64,000 nt of DNA from Myotis daubentonii (GCF_963259705.1 NC_081842.1:89758433-89822432), one strand, 5' to 3'; shown: positions 33,600-44,259, counted from the first letter of the stretch. Notes: generated by a model not told the origin, from the sequence alone. A program made the numbers and translations.

Positions 33600-34020
33600 T
33601 AATCATATTGCTCAGATTTCCAACCTGCTCCCCGAACTCCAACCATGTAGAATGTCTTGTAGAAAATCACTTTGCTTTTTCATGCTTTCCTAGGCACTAT
33701 TTGTTCCTTTGTGTAAAACTCCATTTCTCCCTGTAGAATTTCTCCCAAAATTCTACTTTCCTTCAAGTCTGTGTTTAACAATCTTTTCCTTTCAGTGAAG
33801 ACTGGCCCTTTTCCATCTCCTGTTTGGTGAAGTTCCTGTTCAATGTAATCACTCCTCTCTATATTCCATCATAGGAACCACCATCTTGTAATTGATTGTT
33901 TATTCCTCCACCTCATTTCTAAGTTTTTAGTATTTTTTAGAGCAGGAACTTGGCTTTCATTTCTGATTACTGATGTCTAACAGCAGATATTTATTGAACA
34001 AACCCATGAATATATGAGAA
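33600..34020 (+). repeat. LINE-2 3'-end fossil
   Basis: The block order fits the L2 tail over ~420 bp: CACTTTGCTTTTTCATGC, GGCACTATTTGTTCCTTTG, ATTCTACTTTCCTTCAAGTC, CAATCTTTTCCTTTCAGTGA, AGAGCAGGAACTTGGCTTTC and the terminal CAGATATTTATTGAACAAAC. This is the longest L2 copy in the window. Confidence 0.75.
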
Positions 34021-34399
34021 ATAATGAGTAAGAATTCAGCAATTACTATCCTGTTTGAATATCAGAGGTAACACCAAATTTTAAAGGCCAAACATATTCA
34101 TTACACATGAAGCAGAAGTTAGGAAATCAGTTATCTAATTCTGTATGTAAAAGAAAAGTAATTGGGTATAACTCAGCAAAAAGAGAAAGCAGAGAGTAGC
34201 AAATGACAAATAAGGGTAAAAACTAGTGATACAATTATGTTAAATGAAAGGTATGTTAAAACCTGTGTGTTTATGTGCATTTTAGAAAGCAGGAGAGATC
34301 TGAGTACATTTGAGGACAAACGTATACTAAGGAGCATACTAGGTGAGGCATAGGGAGGGAAAAACTGAAGTTTGCCTTTTTAGAGGCATTTCTAAGGCC
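34021..34399. other. No recognised element
   Basis: AT-rich sequence between L2 and MIR fossils. Confidence 0.4.
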
Positions 34400-34565
34400 T
34401 AGTATTTTATGAGTTTTACAGATTACAAAGCATTACTCCATACATCATCTCATTCTTATTTTTACAGTAATACTTTGATGCAGGTATTGCCATTTTTATT
34501 TACTATATACAAAAATACAAGACTCAACTAAGACATGACCTGTTCAAGTTAATAATAATTAGTAA
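34400..34565 (-). repeat. MIR SINE fossil
   Basis: ATTACTCCATACATCATCTC, ATTCTTATTTTTACAGTAAT and the weak GACATGACCTGTTCAAG block follow the MIR consensus in reverse. Confidence 0.65.
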
Positions 34566-34593
34566 GCTCATATGTATGCATAAGGTGCCATAG

Positions 34594-34834
34594 TCTATAT
34601 ATATATAAAAGCCTAAGCAACCAAATGATCAAATGACTGGTCGACTGACCACCAGGGGATAGATTCTCAATGCAGGAGCTGCCCCCTAGTGGTCAGTGCA
34701 CTCCCACAGCCAACTTCCCATGGCTGGCCAGCCTCCCACCATCCCTCCCCCAGGCTGGCTGGGCCTGATTGGCCCTGATCACCAGCCAGGCTGAGGGACC
34801 CCACTTGTGCAAGAATTCATGCACCAGGCCTCTA
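34594..34834 (+). mobile_element. Short HeliBat-type Helitron
   Basis: TCTATATATATATAAAAGCC start, GACTGACCACCAGGGG and GCCCCCTAGTGGTCAG blocks (an imperfect inverted pair), and a terminal ATGCACCAGGCCTCTA. Same subfamily as 31611-31879. The preceding base is G rather than the usual A, so the 5' border is uncertain by a few bases. Confidence 0.88.
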
Positions 34835-34837
34835 TTT

Positions 34838-34838
<1 letters not shown>

Positions 34839-34895
<57 letters not shown>
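34839..34895. repeat. (AT)n microsatellite
   Basis: About 28 AT units immediately after the Helitron 3' end. Self-complementary, so cruciform-prone. Confidence 0.95.
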
Positions 34896-34897
<2 letters not shown>

Positions 34898-35502
34898 ATA
34901 AATTTCAGATATCTTTAAAATAATAGATGTATAGTAAAAATTATCAGGAGTAATATGCAAATAATTATTTGACTACTCTACTTAAAAATTTATAGCATTC
35001 TTTTCAATGAAGGTTTTTCTATATAAATAAAACAAAAAAATCTGTGACATTTAATCAGTATATCTGTAAAACCATATGTGACTAGATTGAAAATTTAACA
35101 AATCCAAGTAACTATTTGTATCTATGCACTTATCTCAGTCATTTTTAAACTGATTATCTAATTCTTTCTCCAGATTTGAGGAGACTATAGCCTTTTAATT
35201 TACTTTGGACCTTTCTTAGCATCAAAAAGCATTTTGTATTATATAAAAAGTGTGAGTGTCAAGTGATACATCACTAGATGGTTTTCTTATATGACAAAAA
35301 ATCTTTTGTAACAGTCTTACATTCATTTCTGCATACATGGATACAGCCTTGGTCTTGAGGGCATCTGACGTCAAGAGCCCTTCAAGATCCTTCCATTTAG
35401 CCTTTAATATCTTCTCCAGATGGAGAGATTTGACTACTTTTAACTTAATAAGAATTTTGGATTCGGTTTACTTTATAGTTCTTCCAATTAGCTTGCTGAG
35501 TG

Positions 35503-35503
<1 letters not shown>
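34896..35503. other. AT-rich DNA
   Basis: No recognised element. Confidence 0.4.

Positions 35504-35545
<42 letters not shown>
35504..35545. repeat. Poly(T) tract of ~42 bases
   Basis: Uninterrupted T run followed by AGGCTTTAATC. It could be the poly(A) tail of a minus-strand retrocopy, but the adjacent sequence is not recognised as SINE or L1, so the origin is open. Confidence 0.9.
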
Positions 35546-35547
<2 letters not shown>

Positions 35548-37149
35548 GCTTTAATCTTGTCTAAACCTGTGGGAAAGTAGAGAGAAGAAGAGAAAGAGCA
35601 CTCATTTAAAAATATTACAATCAACTGTCAGTACACTTGACTTAAATCATCTTATACTTTATGAGGAGCTTAGTTCAATTATAGGATAGATGTCATTACT
35701 TCTAAATGAGCACCATTTTATTAAAGATTGGATAGAGTTTGAAATGGAAGGAAAGTTCTCTAATGAGCCCAAATCTGGGGGAAAAGTTGTAATAATCTTA
35801 ATATCAAATACAACATTTCTAAAGCCCCCACAAATTAATGCAAATTTAAGGCAATTCCATTGTATCTCTTTCAGGCCTATATGTAGATATGCATATATTT
35901 ATATTTTCTTTTTTAAGGAGTAAGAGTTAGAGTTTACATTTCTCCTTGTTGTCAGTAAACTGGATATTCTGATGCCTAATTTACCTGAGTGTTGCCAGTA
36001 ACATATGTCAACATCATTAACTCTTTATTAATGTGTACAGTACTTCATTTTTCTAGGAACCGAAAAGCAAGCTTCACAATATCAACTTGGTTGGTATAAA
36101 GAAGTTTTGTTGTTTGTTTGTTGTTGTTTTTTGTATATTTGCCTACAGGGACATCAAAATATAGTTAATCCTTCATATATCAAGACTTTAAGAAAACAAC
36201 TATTATTTTTCTTGAGTTATGTTAACTTTTAAAAGTTGTAGCATTTAACCTATTGAAAGTAGCTCAAAATTATATAAATTAATTTTTAAAAAGACAAGAT
36301 CAAAACATTCAGCAACAAGGTGCTAGTATCTGCTATAAAGTGACTTATTTATGAACATATAGAAACACTTAGTAGTTTATGAAAAAAATTTAAATACATT
36401 TTTTTTCAGAGACAATTAATGGAAATACACAGTTTTAAATGCAAATAATAAAGTCTATATCAGAGAAGTTCTGATGCAAGGGAGGTGAATGGATCTTGTA
36501 CTTGAGTCTAAACCCTGTTGGATCTGGCCCAGGTTGGCATGTGTCCTCAGTTTGGCAAGTGGTTGCCAGATCTTACAATTACACTCCGAGGAGTTATCCT
36601 ACCAATGAAAATGGCTCTGCCTATAGGCCAGGTGCACAAAGACATTTGGCTTCTGTCATAGCCAAGTACGGGGGAAATAAATCACTGTTGAGAAACTGAA
36701 GTCTAGTCCTGTGTTAGGCAGAATTACAGGTTATAAATTAATACTACAGTATGGTGCAGGATCCCAAGCCAAGAAGTTAATATGAAACAAAACCATATAC
36801 ATCCTAGGGATCTAGAAGAAATGAACAAAATCATCTGTCCAAAACCTTTCACAATCAGGGATAACAGCGTGCACGCACACACACACACACACAATTCCCA
36901 TTGAAGAAGAACTGACAATATAATTTAGGGGAGAAAAAAGATAGCAGAAACCAAACAAATAAACAAAATCATGGAAGGAGACATGGCTAATGTAAGAGAA
37001 AAATTAAGATTTGCTGCCATAAAACTGGAAATGATAAAACCATTTAAAAAACACTGCAACATAGATATGTTTAGATAATTCAAGAGATAAAATAAGATAT
37101 ATGCAAAAGATAAAAGAACATGAAATAAGAACAAGTAGCTTTGAAAAAG
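35546..37149. other. Mostly unrecognised DNA
   Basis: AT-rich, with one less AT-rich patch at about 36510-36710. A plus-strand frame there (36496-36699, 67 codons) contains AYRPGAQRHLASVIAKYGG, which reads more like real protein than most frames here, but I cannot assign it; a processed-pseudogene remnant is possible. A (CA)n lies at about 36870-36892. Confidence 0.4.
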
Positions 37150-37456
37150 AACTAAGCAGTAAGGTAAATTATAATTTCGACACAATGTTGTCATTGTAAT
37201 TAAAAAACCAGTGATTTAATTACAGTGAAAAATAAACTAGTGTCTTCAATGACCATATCACCCAGAATGAAATACAAGGAGATATAGTTGTGGAGAATGT
37301 TAAAGAAAGTTTAAAAATATAATGAAAAAAGAAGAAAAAGTGTCTACTACATGTTTATCAGAACTTCCAGGCACAGGAAAAGGGAGGGGGAGTTAATATT
37401 TAAAGAGAAAATTACTCATAATTTTAAACTTTTGAACAAAGAAGCCAGACTTAAGA
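37150..37456 (+). repeat. L1/HAL1-like fossil, left part
   Basis: CAGAACTTCCAGGCACAGG, TATTTAAAGAGAAAATTACT and AAGAAGCCAGACTT fit the 5' (ORF1-proximal) part of old L1/HAL1 elements. The match resumes after the LTR insertion at 38215. The left border is approximate. Confidence 0.5.
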
Positions 37457-38214
37457 TGTGAGTAGCACAACTTGCTCCAAAAGTCCATCCTTGCTGTTTC
37501 AAGGGACCTGGCATATATGGCATATGGCTCTTAATATGTTTGCTCACCTTCTTGGCGCTGTGTTTTAACCAAGGTCACCTCTCCGAGAAAGGTTGAATCC
37601 CCAGGTAGGGATTTTCCCCTGAAGTTAGGGAGGGAATAAAACCCCTCAACTAAGTGCCAGGCGGGTAATTAATCCCTTTAACTATGAACAATCATGCTTA
37701 AACTACATAATCTTTTCTCCCTGGAATGGAGATAAGAAACGCCCTAACCTTTGTAATAGAGATTGATAGGATTGAATCAACTGGTATAAATACAGTTGTA
37801 ACAAGACAGAAACACTCAGAACTCAGAATCTAGAGACAGCAAGACTCAGAACTCAGAACACAGAACTTATAAGACAGAACTTCAGAGACAGGGCTTGGAA
37901 GACAGGACCAAGAGAGACAGAGCCTAGGCACAGAACCTACACAGATCGTTCTATAGAGACAGAAGAACTTCGCTGGCGAGAGCATGCCGGAGGATCCTGG
38001 ACAGGGACTGGCCTCGGAGCCTGGAGGCGGAGCCTGGCGAGAGAGCATGGCAGGGATCCTGGACTGAACCTGACTGCGGAGATTGGCAGGAGAGCCTAGC
38101 TAGAACCTGGCTAGGCTGCTGATCAACTGAACGCTATCTCCGTGTCATTCCTTCTTCACCGACTCCGTCTACGCCTTTGGGGACCCCTGGACCCGCTGGG
38201 GTTGGACCCCGGCA
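37457..38214 (+). mobile_element. Solo LTR, ERV2-like (long relative of 13764-14181)
   Basis: The 3' 90 bases (GCTATCTCCGTGTCATTCCT, ACCGACTCCGTCTACGCC, GTTGGACCCCGGCA) closely match the end of the LTR at 13764-14181. A TATA box (GGTATAAATACAG) lies about 430 bases from the end. A run of near-repeated CAGAACTCAGAA/GAGACAG units (about 37808-37930) lengthens the R/U5 part. The start is set at TGTGAGTAGCAC because the fossil L1 sequence breaks there. No clear target duplication is visible (TTAAGA versus AATCTA). Confidence 0.78.
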
Positions 38215-38480
38215 AATCTATACCTAGTCACAAAAGAAAGAACTTCAAAAATCAAAGAGTACTTATAAATATAACATTAGCAAAAAGATAGATTTTTTTT
38301 AAGACGGGTTTGAGGGTTTGACTTAAGGAAGGCATCAACAAAAACAAATAACAAAGGAAATACAATATTATCTTGTAAATAGGAAAATATTGTGTCAATC
38401 TACACTAAGAAATTCTATCAATCATTCAAGAATGAAGATGAAATAAAAGCATTTCTTAAAAACACACAGGATGATATAAT
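38215..38480 (+). repeat. L1/HAL1-like fossil, right part
   Basis: AATCTATACCTAGTCACAAA, AACTTCAAAAATCAAAGAG and AGAATGAAGATGAAATAAAAGC continue the element interrupted at 37456; the CTAAGAAATTCTATC..CATTCAAGAATGAAGATG order is typical of this region of old L1s. Confidence 0.6.
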
Positions 38481-39341
38481 TTGAATTTTATGAGACTTCA
38501 AAGTGAGTAAATTGTTTTATAACCAAGTAGAATGTATGTTTTCTCTATTTGATTATAAAACATTTAAGCTTAGAAATTGTTTCTTATTAATCTATATATC
38601 TCTAGAGTAGTAGGTAAATCATGAATGAATGCATAGATTTTTACAAAATGAATAGAGGGATATTATGTCAAGCTACATGCCTGGAAGTAATTAGTATGAT
38701 TTCTTGATTTGGATTATTTTTAGTGAGTTAAGTTTTTAATCTAGTTTATTATTTCTTTTAACTTCTGGTCTTTATTTCTTGATTTTTAAAATTGATTTCA
38801 CTTTTAATTAATATCAACTTTTAAGTTTACTCATTAAATATTTTCCTTCACTATATATCCAAATTTAGAGTCTATTTTTTGACTCAAACATCACTTTTAT
38901 CTCATGAAACAATTTAAATTTTTTTTAAAAAAGTATTAAAGACTTTTCAATAAATAAATATAGCATGATTCACTATATTTGACTTAAAGAAAACATTCAA
39001 TTCTATTTTTCTGGGTAAAATTTCTACCTAAAATCACTTCATGGCTATTCTCATAAAACTGCTCCCAAGTTGGAAAAGCTGGAACATAGCCAGGCCCAGT
39101 GTGCCCCACTATCTTTATCACAACTCTCCAGGCGGCACATCTCTCCAACAGACAGAGATCTGGGGTCATAAATCAATCCTCTGTGGGGGACAAACAGGTC
39201 CTGTAACTGAATGAAGCAATTGGCTGTACAATATGCTTTCTTTTCTTATTAATCACTATTATTATTAGAGAAACACACTCTAATATTGTTCTTGAGATGC
39301 TTGACCTTCTTGATCCACCCTTTATTTCTCTTGAAGATTAC

Positions 39342-39345
<4 letters not shown>
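38481..39345. other. AT-rich DNA
   Basis: A possible L2 tail at about 38560-38640 (AAGCTTAGAAATTGTTTC, GAATGAATGCATAG). Otherwise nothing recognised. Confidence 0.4.
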
Positions 39346-39386
<41 letters not shown>

Positions 39387-39427
39387 GTATATGCATATAC
39401 ATATATATATATGTATATATATATATA
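39346..39427. repeat. Compound (AC)n/(AT)n microsatellite
   Basis: (AC)~15 followed by a palindromic (AT)n / GTATATGCATATAC / (AT)n segment. The alternating purine-pyrimidine sequence is continuous and self-complementary in its AT part. Confidence 0.95.
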
Positions 39428-39774
39428 ACTGTGAAGAGAGCTCATAAATAACAATTGACATAAAACCACTATTTCAGGGAACAATTGGAGTGGTAGGAAC
39501 TCAGAGGAAGTACATGCCTCATCAAAGGAGGCAGCCACTTTATCTCTAGCTGATTAAGAGGACTACAGGAATGAAGACACACATCTGCTAGTTAAACAAA
39601 GAAGACAGAAACCTAAAGTGTTAATCAGAATCAACAAAACAACGTTTGTTGACTTCTGGTTTGCAAATCTTTCTTTAGGTTCTCAAACAAAGCTGTAATT
39701 TTTTTTTTCCAGTAATTTACCCCGGAGGAATATTGAGGCACCCTTGGAGTAGTCTATATTGGCCTGGGTGATAT

Positions 39775-40016
39775 GTTTTTATTTTTTTGTTAATTCTCTC
39801 CCAAGGATGTATTTTTTTCCATTGATTTTTAGACACAATGGAAGGAAGGAAGAGAAACATTGATGTGAGAGATACACATTAGTTGGTTGCCTCACGCACT
39901 CGCCTAGACCGAGATGGGGATTGAGCCTGCAACCAAGATATGTGCCGTTGACTGGAATTGAACCTGTGACCCTTCAGTCCGCAGTGCTCCAACCACTGAG
40001 CAAAACCAGGTAGGGT
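39775..40016 (-). mobile_element. Older Ves SINE, minus strand
   Basis: Diverged Ves: GAGAAACATTGATGTGAGAG, GGTTGCCTCACGCACTCG, GGAATTGAACCTGTGACCC and CCAACCACTGAGCAAAACCAG. No clear target duplication remains, and the tail is broken by a 20-base insertion-like segment, so it is older than the copies at 4750 and 6650. Confidence 0.85.
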
Positions 40017-40039
40017 GTGAGTGACCTGGTTATAATTTG

Positions 40040-40590
40040 CTGAATTCCAACCAATATTTCCTGGTGCCTGGGCCCTGACAACCCCTAGGGTGTTTTGTGT
40101 CTTCCTCACCATGGTAGTCAGGTTAATGGCTTCTCAAAGATGTGTCCATATTAATCACTGGAATCAGTGACTACATAGTATATTACAAAGAAAGAGGAAT
40201 TAAGCAAATAAATCAAGTTTGCAGGTCAAGTGACCTAAAAATAGGCATATTATCATGCATTTTCAGAATTAAATGTGATCACAGCATCCTTAAATGTGGA
40301 AGAAGGCAAGAGAAGAGTTAGTATTAAGGATGATGAGATATGAGACTGAACTGGCCAATGATATCTTTGAGGATGGAAGGGTGTCATGACCCCAAAAATG
40401 CAGCCAATGTGTAGAAGCTAGAAAAGGCAAAAAATAAATTTCCTCTGAGAGATTCCAGATATTTGACTTTAGATAGGTGAGATCTATTTCAGACATCTGA
40501 CATCCTGAAAGTTAGATAATAAATTAGTGCTGGTTTAAGCCACTACATTCGTATTAATTTATTTTAACAGCAAAAGGAAACTAATACTCT
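40040..40590 (+). repeat. MLT1-type MaLR LTR
   Basis: AAGATGTGTCCATATTAATC, GAATTAAATGTGATCACAGC, AAAATGCAGCCAATGTGTAG, AAGCTAGAAAAGGCAAAAAA, TAGATAATAAATTAGTGCTG, GTTTAAGCCACTACATTCGT and AACAGCAAAAGGAAACTAAT follow the MLT1 consensus to its end. It is an ancient ERVL-MaLR relic with a polyadenylation AATAAA near the 3' end. Confidence 0.85.
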
Positions 40591-40740
40591 TATTGACATA
40601 TATTTGATCTTCCAGTTACTGATTTTTCCTGATGATTGACTTTCCCATGTGTTCCATCTGCTAGTCAGCATTATTGAAAATTGACCTGTCCAATTAGACA
40701 TTCATTTTTTCCTTCTCATGTAATCCTATTTTATCTGAGA

Positions 40741-40981
40741 CTAGAGGCCCGTTGCACGAAATTTGTGCATGGGGGTGGGGCAGAGGTCCCTCAGCCTGGC
40801 CAGCAACCTCTCGCAATCCGGGACCACTGGCTCCTAACTGCTCGCCTGCCTGCCTTATTGCCCCTAACCGCCACTGCCTCGGCCCCCGCCACAGTGGCTT
40901 CACATGGAAGGATGTCTGGACGCCCAGAAGGTCATTCAGCTGTCCAGTCTAATTAGAATATTATGCTTTGATTATTATAGA
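40741..40981 (-). mobile_element. HeliBat-type Helitron, minus strand, 5' end overlapped by hAT duplication
   Basis: Opens ACTAGAGGCCCGTTGCACG; its minus-strand 5' end TCTATAATAATCAAAGC lies at 40981. The last bases belong to the left 8-bp duplication (TTATAGAT, 40975-40982) of the adjoining hAT element, so the hAT inserted at or across the Helitron edge after the Helitron was in place. Confidence 0.9.
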
Positions 40982-40982
40982 T

Positions 40983-41196
40983 CAGCAGTGGGCAAACTAT
41001 GGCCCGCGGGCTGGTTGTGGCCAGTTTGAAATGAATAAAACTAAAAAAAAAAAAGACCGTACCCTTTTATGTAATGATGTTTACCTTGCATTTATATTAG
41101 TTCACACAAACACTCCATCCATGCTTTTGTTCCGGCCCTCTGGTCCAGTTTAAGAACCCATTGTGGCCCTCGAGTCAAAAAGTTTGCCCAACCCTG
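40983..41196 (-). mobile_element. Non-autonomous hAT element, minus strand
   Basis: Reverse copy of the 14646-14869 element: CAGCAGTGGGCAAACTATGG to AAGTTTGCCCAACCCTG, with the inner CCGGCCCTCTGGTCCAG and TTATGTAATGATGTTTAC blocks. Perfect 8-bp target duplication TTATAGAT at 40975-40982 and 41197-41204, the hAT hallmark. Its A-run is A12, shorter than the T runs of the other copies. Confidence 0.96.
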
Positions 41197-41206
41197 TTAT
41201 AGATTA

Positions 41207-42831
41207 CTAGAGGCCCGGTGCACAAAAATTTGTGCACTCGGGGGGGAGGGGGGTCCCTCAGCCCGGCCTGTGCCCTCTCACAGTCTGGGACCTCTCGGGA
41301 GATAACGACCTGCTGGCTTAGGCCTGCTCCCGGGTGGCAGGGGGCAGGCCCAATCCCTAGGTGCAGCCCCTGGTCAGGCTCAGAGCAGGGCCGATTGGGG
41401 AGTTGGGGCGCCACCCTCTGTCATGCACAAAGCAGGGCGGATCGGGAGGTTGCGATGCCACCCTCAGTCACGCTCAGGGTAGGGCCGATTGGGGGGGTGG
41501 GGCACCGCCGCATGTCACACTCAAGGCAGGGTCGATGGGGAGGTTGCAGCTCCACCCCCTGTCGCACACAGAGCAGGGCCAATCAGGGGGTTGGGGCGCT
41601 GCCCCCTGTCATGCACAGAGCAGGGCCCATCAGAGGGTTGGGGAGTTCCCCTCTGTCACACACAGAGCAAGGCCCATCAGGGGGTTGGGGAGCTCCCCCC
41701 TGTCACTCACAGCGTAGGGCCGATAGGGGAGTTGGGGCACCGCCCCCTGTCACACACAGAGCAGGGCCGATCAGGGGCTTGGGGTGCCGCCCTCTATCAC
41801 TCACAGAGCAGGATGATCAGGGGGTTGGGGTGCCTCCACTGTCACACTCAGGGCAGGGCCGATGCGGGGGTTATGGCTCTACCCCATCACACACAGAGCA
41901 GGGCCCGTGGGGGGGGTGTTTGGGGCGCCACCACTCTCACACTCAGGGCAGGGCCGATGGGGAGGTTATGGCTCTACCCCGTCACACACAGAGCAGGGCC
42001 TGTGGGGTAGGGGGGTTGGGGCGCCGCCCCCTGTCACACACAGAGCCGAAGGGCGATCAGGGGGTTTGGGCGCTGCTCCCTGTCACACTGATCTCGGTAC
42101 CTGGAGGCCTTGCGGCTCCGCTGATCCTGGTGCCGGGAGGCATATTACCCTTTTACTATATAGGATAGAGGACTGGTGCATGGGTGGGGCCAGCTGGTTT
42201 GCCCTGAAGGGTGTCCTGGATCAGGGTGGGGGTCCCCACTGGGGTGCCTGGCCAGCCTGGATAAGGGGATGATGGCTGTTTGCAGCTGGTCACACACCCT
42301 TCAGGGTGGGGGTCCCCACTGGGGTGCCTGGCCAGTCTAGGTGAGGGGCTGAGGGCTGTTTTCAGGCTGGCAGGTGACTGAAGCTCCCAACCTCTCCTTT
42401 TTTCCTTTTTTTTTTTTTATTCTTGGATTTATTTACCTTCTATGGCTGTCACTGGAGCTCAGAGCCGGCTTTAGCTGTGAGACCTTGGCTGCTGAAAGCA
42501 GGTTTCAGGCTTTGTTTATCTTCTGTATTTGAAACTTTGTTGTGACTCCAGCTCTGAGATCCCAGCTGACTGAAAGCAGGTTTCTGGGGTTTTGTTTAGC
42601 TTCTATATTTGTAACAATGTTTCTTAGAGAGCCGCTCAGAGCCCAGCAGTGGCAGGCGGGGAACCTGGCTTCCTCCGTCACAGGAGCAAGCAAGCCTCCC
42701 AGTTTGCGTCAGCTGCCTGGCTGTTGGCCGCCATCTTGGTTGGAAGTTAATTTGTATATAGCCCTGATTAGCCAATGGGAAGGGTAGCGAATTTACAGCT
42801 AATTACCATGTTTCTCTTTTATTAGATAGGA
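41207..42831 (-). mobile_element. Composite Helitron, minus strand
   Basis: Minus-strand 5' end TCCTATCTAATAAAAGAG at 42831 (after target A) and 3' end CACCGGGCCTCTAG at 41207 (before target T). Module 1 (42831-42166) is the promoter-like module: CCCATTGGCTAATCAGGG, AAGATGGCGGCC, GGAAGCCAGGTTCCCC. Module 2 (42165-41207) begins TCCTATATAGTAAAAGGG and is mostly a ~51-bp minisatellite. It lies two bases beyond the duplication of the hAT element at 40983. Same layout as 61131-62727. Confidence 0.93.
41370..42110 (-). repeat. ~51-bp minisatellite inside composite Helitron
   Basis: About 14 imperfect units around (plus strand) CCCTGTCACACACAGAGCAG then GGCCGATCAGGGGGTTGGGG and CGCCGC. Because many units are close to 51 bp (17 codons), frames stay open through the array in several registers; the longest is 316 codons at 41218-42168. 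These frames are low-complexity and begin inside the Helitron end, so I do not call a protein. Confidence 0.92.
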
Positions 42832-43012
42832 TAATTTGTTACTTGTGTTTAACTTGGATTTTGATCTCACTTTTAGCATTTATCCTTTCTGAATCTGGGT
42901 TTCATAATCTATAAAATGACTACCTCATAGGCTTACAGAAAAGATAAATTTAGATATTGCACCTAACTAATTTAGCACAGTTACTAAGTCATAGTGAAAA
43001 AAAAAAAAAAAC

Positions 43013-43195
43013 TATAGGTAAGGTGTGGCTCTGTGGTTGAACATCAACCTATGAACCAAGAGGTCAGGGTTCGATTGCTGGCCAGAGCACATGCACAGGT
43101 TTGGTCCCCACTAGGAGGTTTGCAGGAAGCAGCCAATCAATGATTCTCTCTCATTGATGTTTCTATCTCTCTCTCTCTTCCTCTCTTAAATATAT
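43013..43195 (+). mobile_element. Ves SINE, shortened tail
   Basis: GGTGTGGCTCTGTGGTTGAA (box A region), AGGGTTCGATTGCTGG (box B), GGTTTGCAGGAAGCAGCCAA and (TC)n, ending TTAAATATATACTTA where the next Helitron begins. An A14 run precedes it. Confidence 0.9.
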
Positions 43196-43289
43196 ACTTA
43201 CTAGGGGCCCGGTGTACGAAATTCGTGCACTGGGTGTGTGTGGGGGGAGTGTCCCTCAGCCCAGCCTGCCCCCTCTCACATACTGGGAG

Positions 43290-43720
43290 CCCTCAGGCGT
43301 TGACCCCCATCACCCTCCAATCACAGGATCGGCCCCTTGCCCAGGCCTGACGCCTCCGCCAGAGGTGTCAGGCTTGGACAGGGGACCCCCATCTCCCCCT
43401 GATCACTGGCTCTGGCCCCCGCCCAGGCCTGAGGCCTCTGGCCCAGGAATCATGCCTGGGCAGGGGACCCCCATCTCCCTCTGATCGCTTGCTCCACCCC
43501 CTGCCCAAGCCTGACGCCTCTGACCCAGGCTTCAGGCCTGGGCAAGGGGACCATCATATCCCCCCAATCCCTGGCTCAGCCCCCTGCCCAGGCCTGATGC
43601 CTCGGCCAGAGGAGTTGACCCTCATCACCCTCCGATCACCAATCACCGGATTGGCCCCTTGACCAGGCCTGAGGCCTCCGGCAGAGGTGTCAGGCCTGGG
43701 CAGGGGACCCCCAGCTCCCC
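43290..43720 (-). repeat. ~95-bp GC-rich tandem units in Helitron
   Basis: Four to five diverged units containing CCCTGATCAC/GCTGGCTC..CCCCTGCCCAGGCCTGACGC and CAGGCCTGGGCAGGGGACCC. They are not present as an array in the shorter relative at 30973-31610. Confidence 0.7.
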
Positions 43721-43969
43721 GCGGTTGGAGGCTCCGCCCTGCCCAGGCCTAACGCCTCTGGCCTAGGCATCCGGCCCAGGCAGCGGGGACCTGCAGTGGC
43801 AGCGGGGGGCGCCGCGATCATGGGCTCCGCTTTAGGCCCAGGCAAGGGACCCCTAGCTCCCGGGACTGCCAGCTTCGACCGTGCCCAGCTCCCATTGCTG
43901 GCTCCACCCCTACTTCCTGCTATCACTGGCCAGGGCGGCAAAGGCGCCTGATTCTCTGATCATGGCTGG

Positions 43970-44013
43970 GGGGCAGGGCAAAGGCGGCCCCAGGGCCGCC
44001 TTTGCCCTGCCCC
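43970..44013. repeat. GC-rich perfect inverted repeat
   Basis: Arms GGGGCAGGGCAAAGGCGGC and its exact complement, 19 bp each, around a 6-base CCCAGG loop. A decayed version is at about 31205-31250 in the related Helitron. Placement inside the Helitron suggests a family trait. Confidence 0.92.
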
Positions 44014-44129
44014 CAAGCTCTTAGCTCCCCCCTGGGTTTCTGATCACTGTCAGTGGCAGGGGGCTTCTTCCTGCTTTCCCTTTCGCCTCCCTGCATTGTG
44101 CCTACATATGCAAATTAACTGCCATCTTG

Positions 44130-44259
44130 TTGGCAGTTAACTGCCAATCTTAGTTGGCAGTTAACTGCCAATCTTAGTTGGCAGTTAACTGCCAATCTTA
44201 GTTGGCAGTTAACTGCCAATCTTAGTTGGCAGTTAACTGCCAATCTTAGTTGGCAGTTA
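44130..44259. repeat. Tandem array of an 18-bp perfect palindrome
   Basis: Five copies of the palindrome TTGGCAGTTAACTGCCAA separated by TCTTAG, plus a sixth half copy, with a strict 24-bp period starting at 44130, 44154, 44178, 44202, 44226 and 44250. Units are identical, showing recent expansion. Each contains GTTAAC (HpaI site, also an HNF1/homeodomain-like core). Confidence 0.97.

Noticed and set aside
35504..35545. Poly(T) tract as tail of a recent retrogene
   Set aside because: The adjacent sequence shows no recognisable gene, SINE or L1, and no target duplication was found.
41218..42168. 316-codon open frame, the longest in the window
   Set aside because: It starts in the Helitron terminus and runs through a ~51-bp minisatellite; sister frames are open in other registers and in the copy at 61.8-62.6 kb. 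Low-complexity repeat artefact, not a gene.
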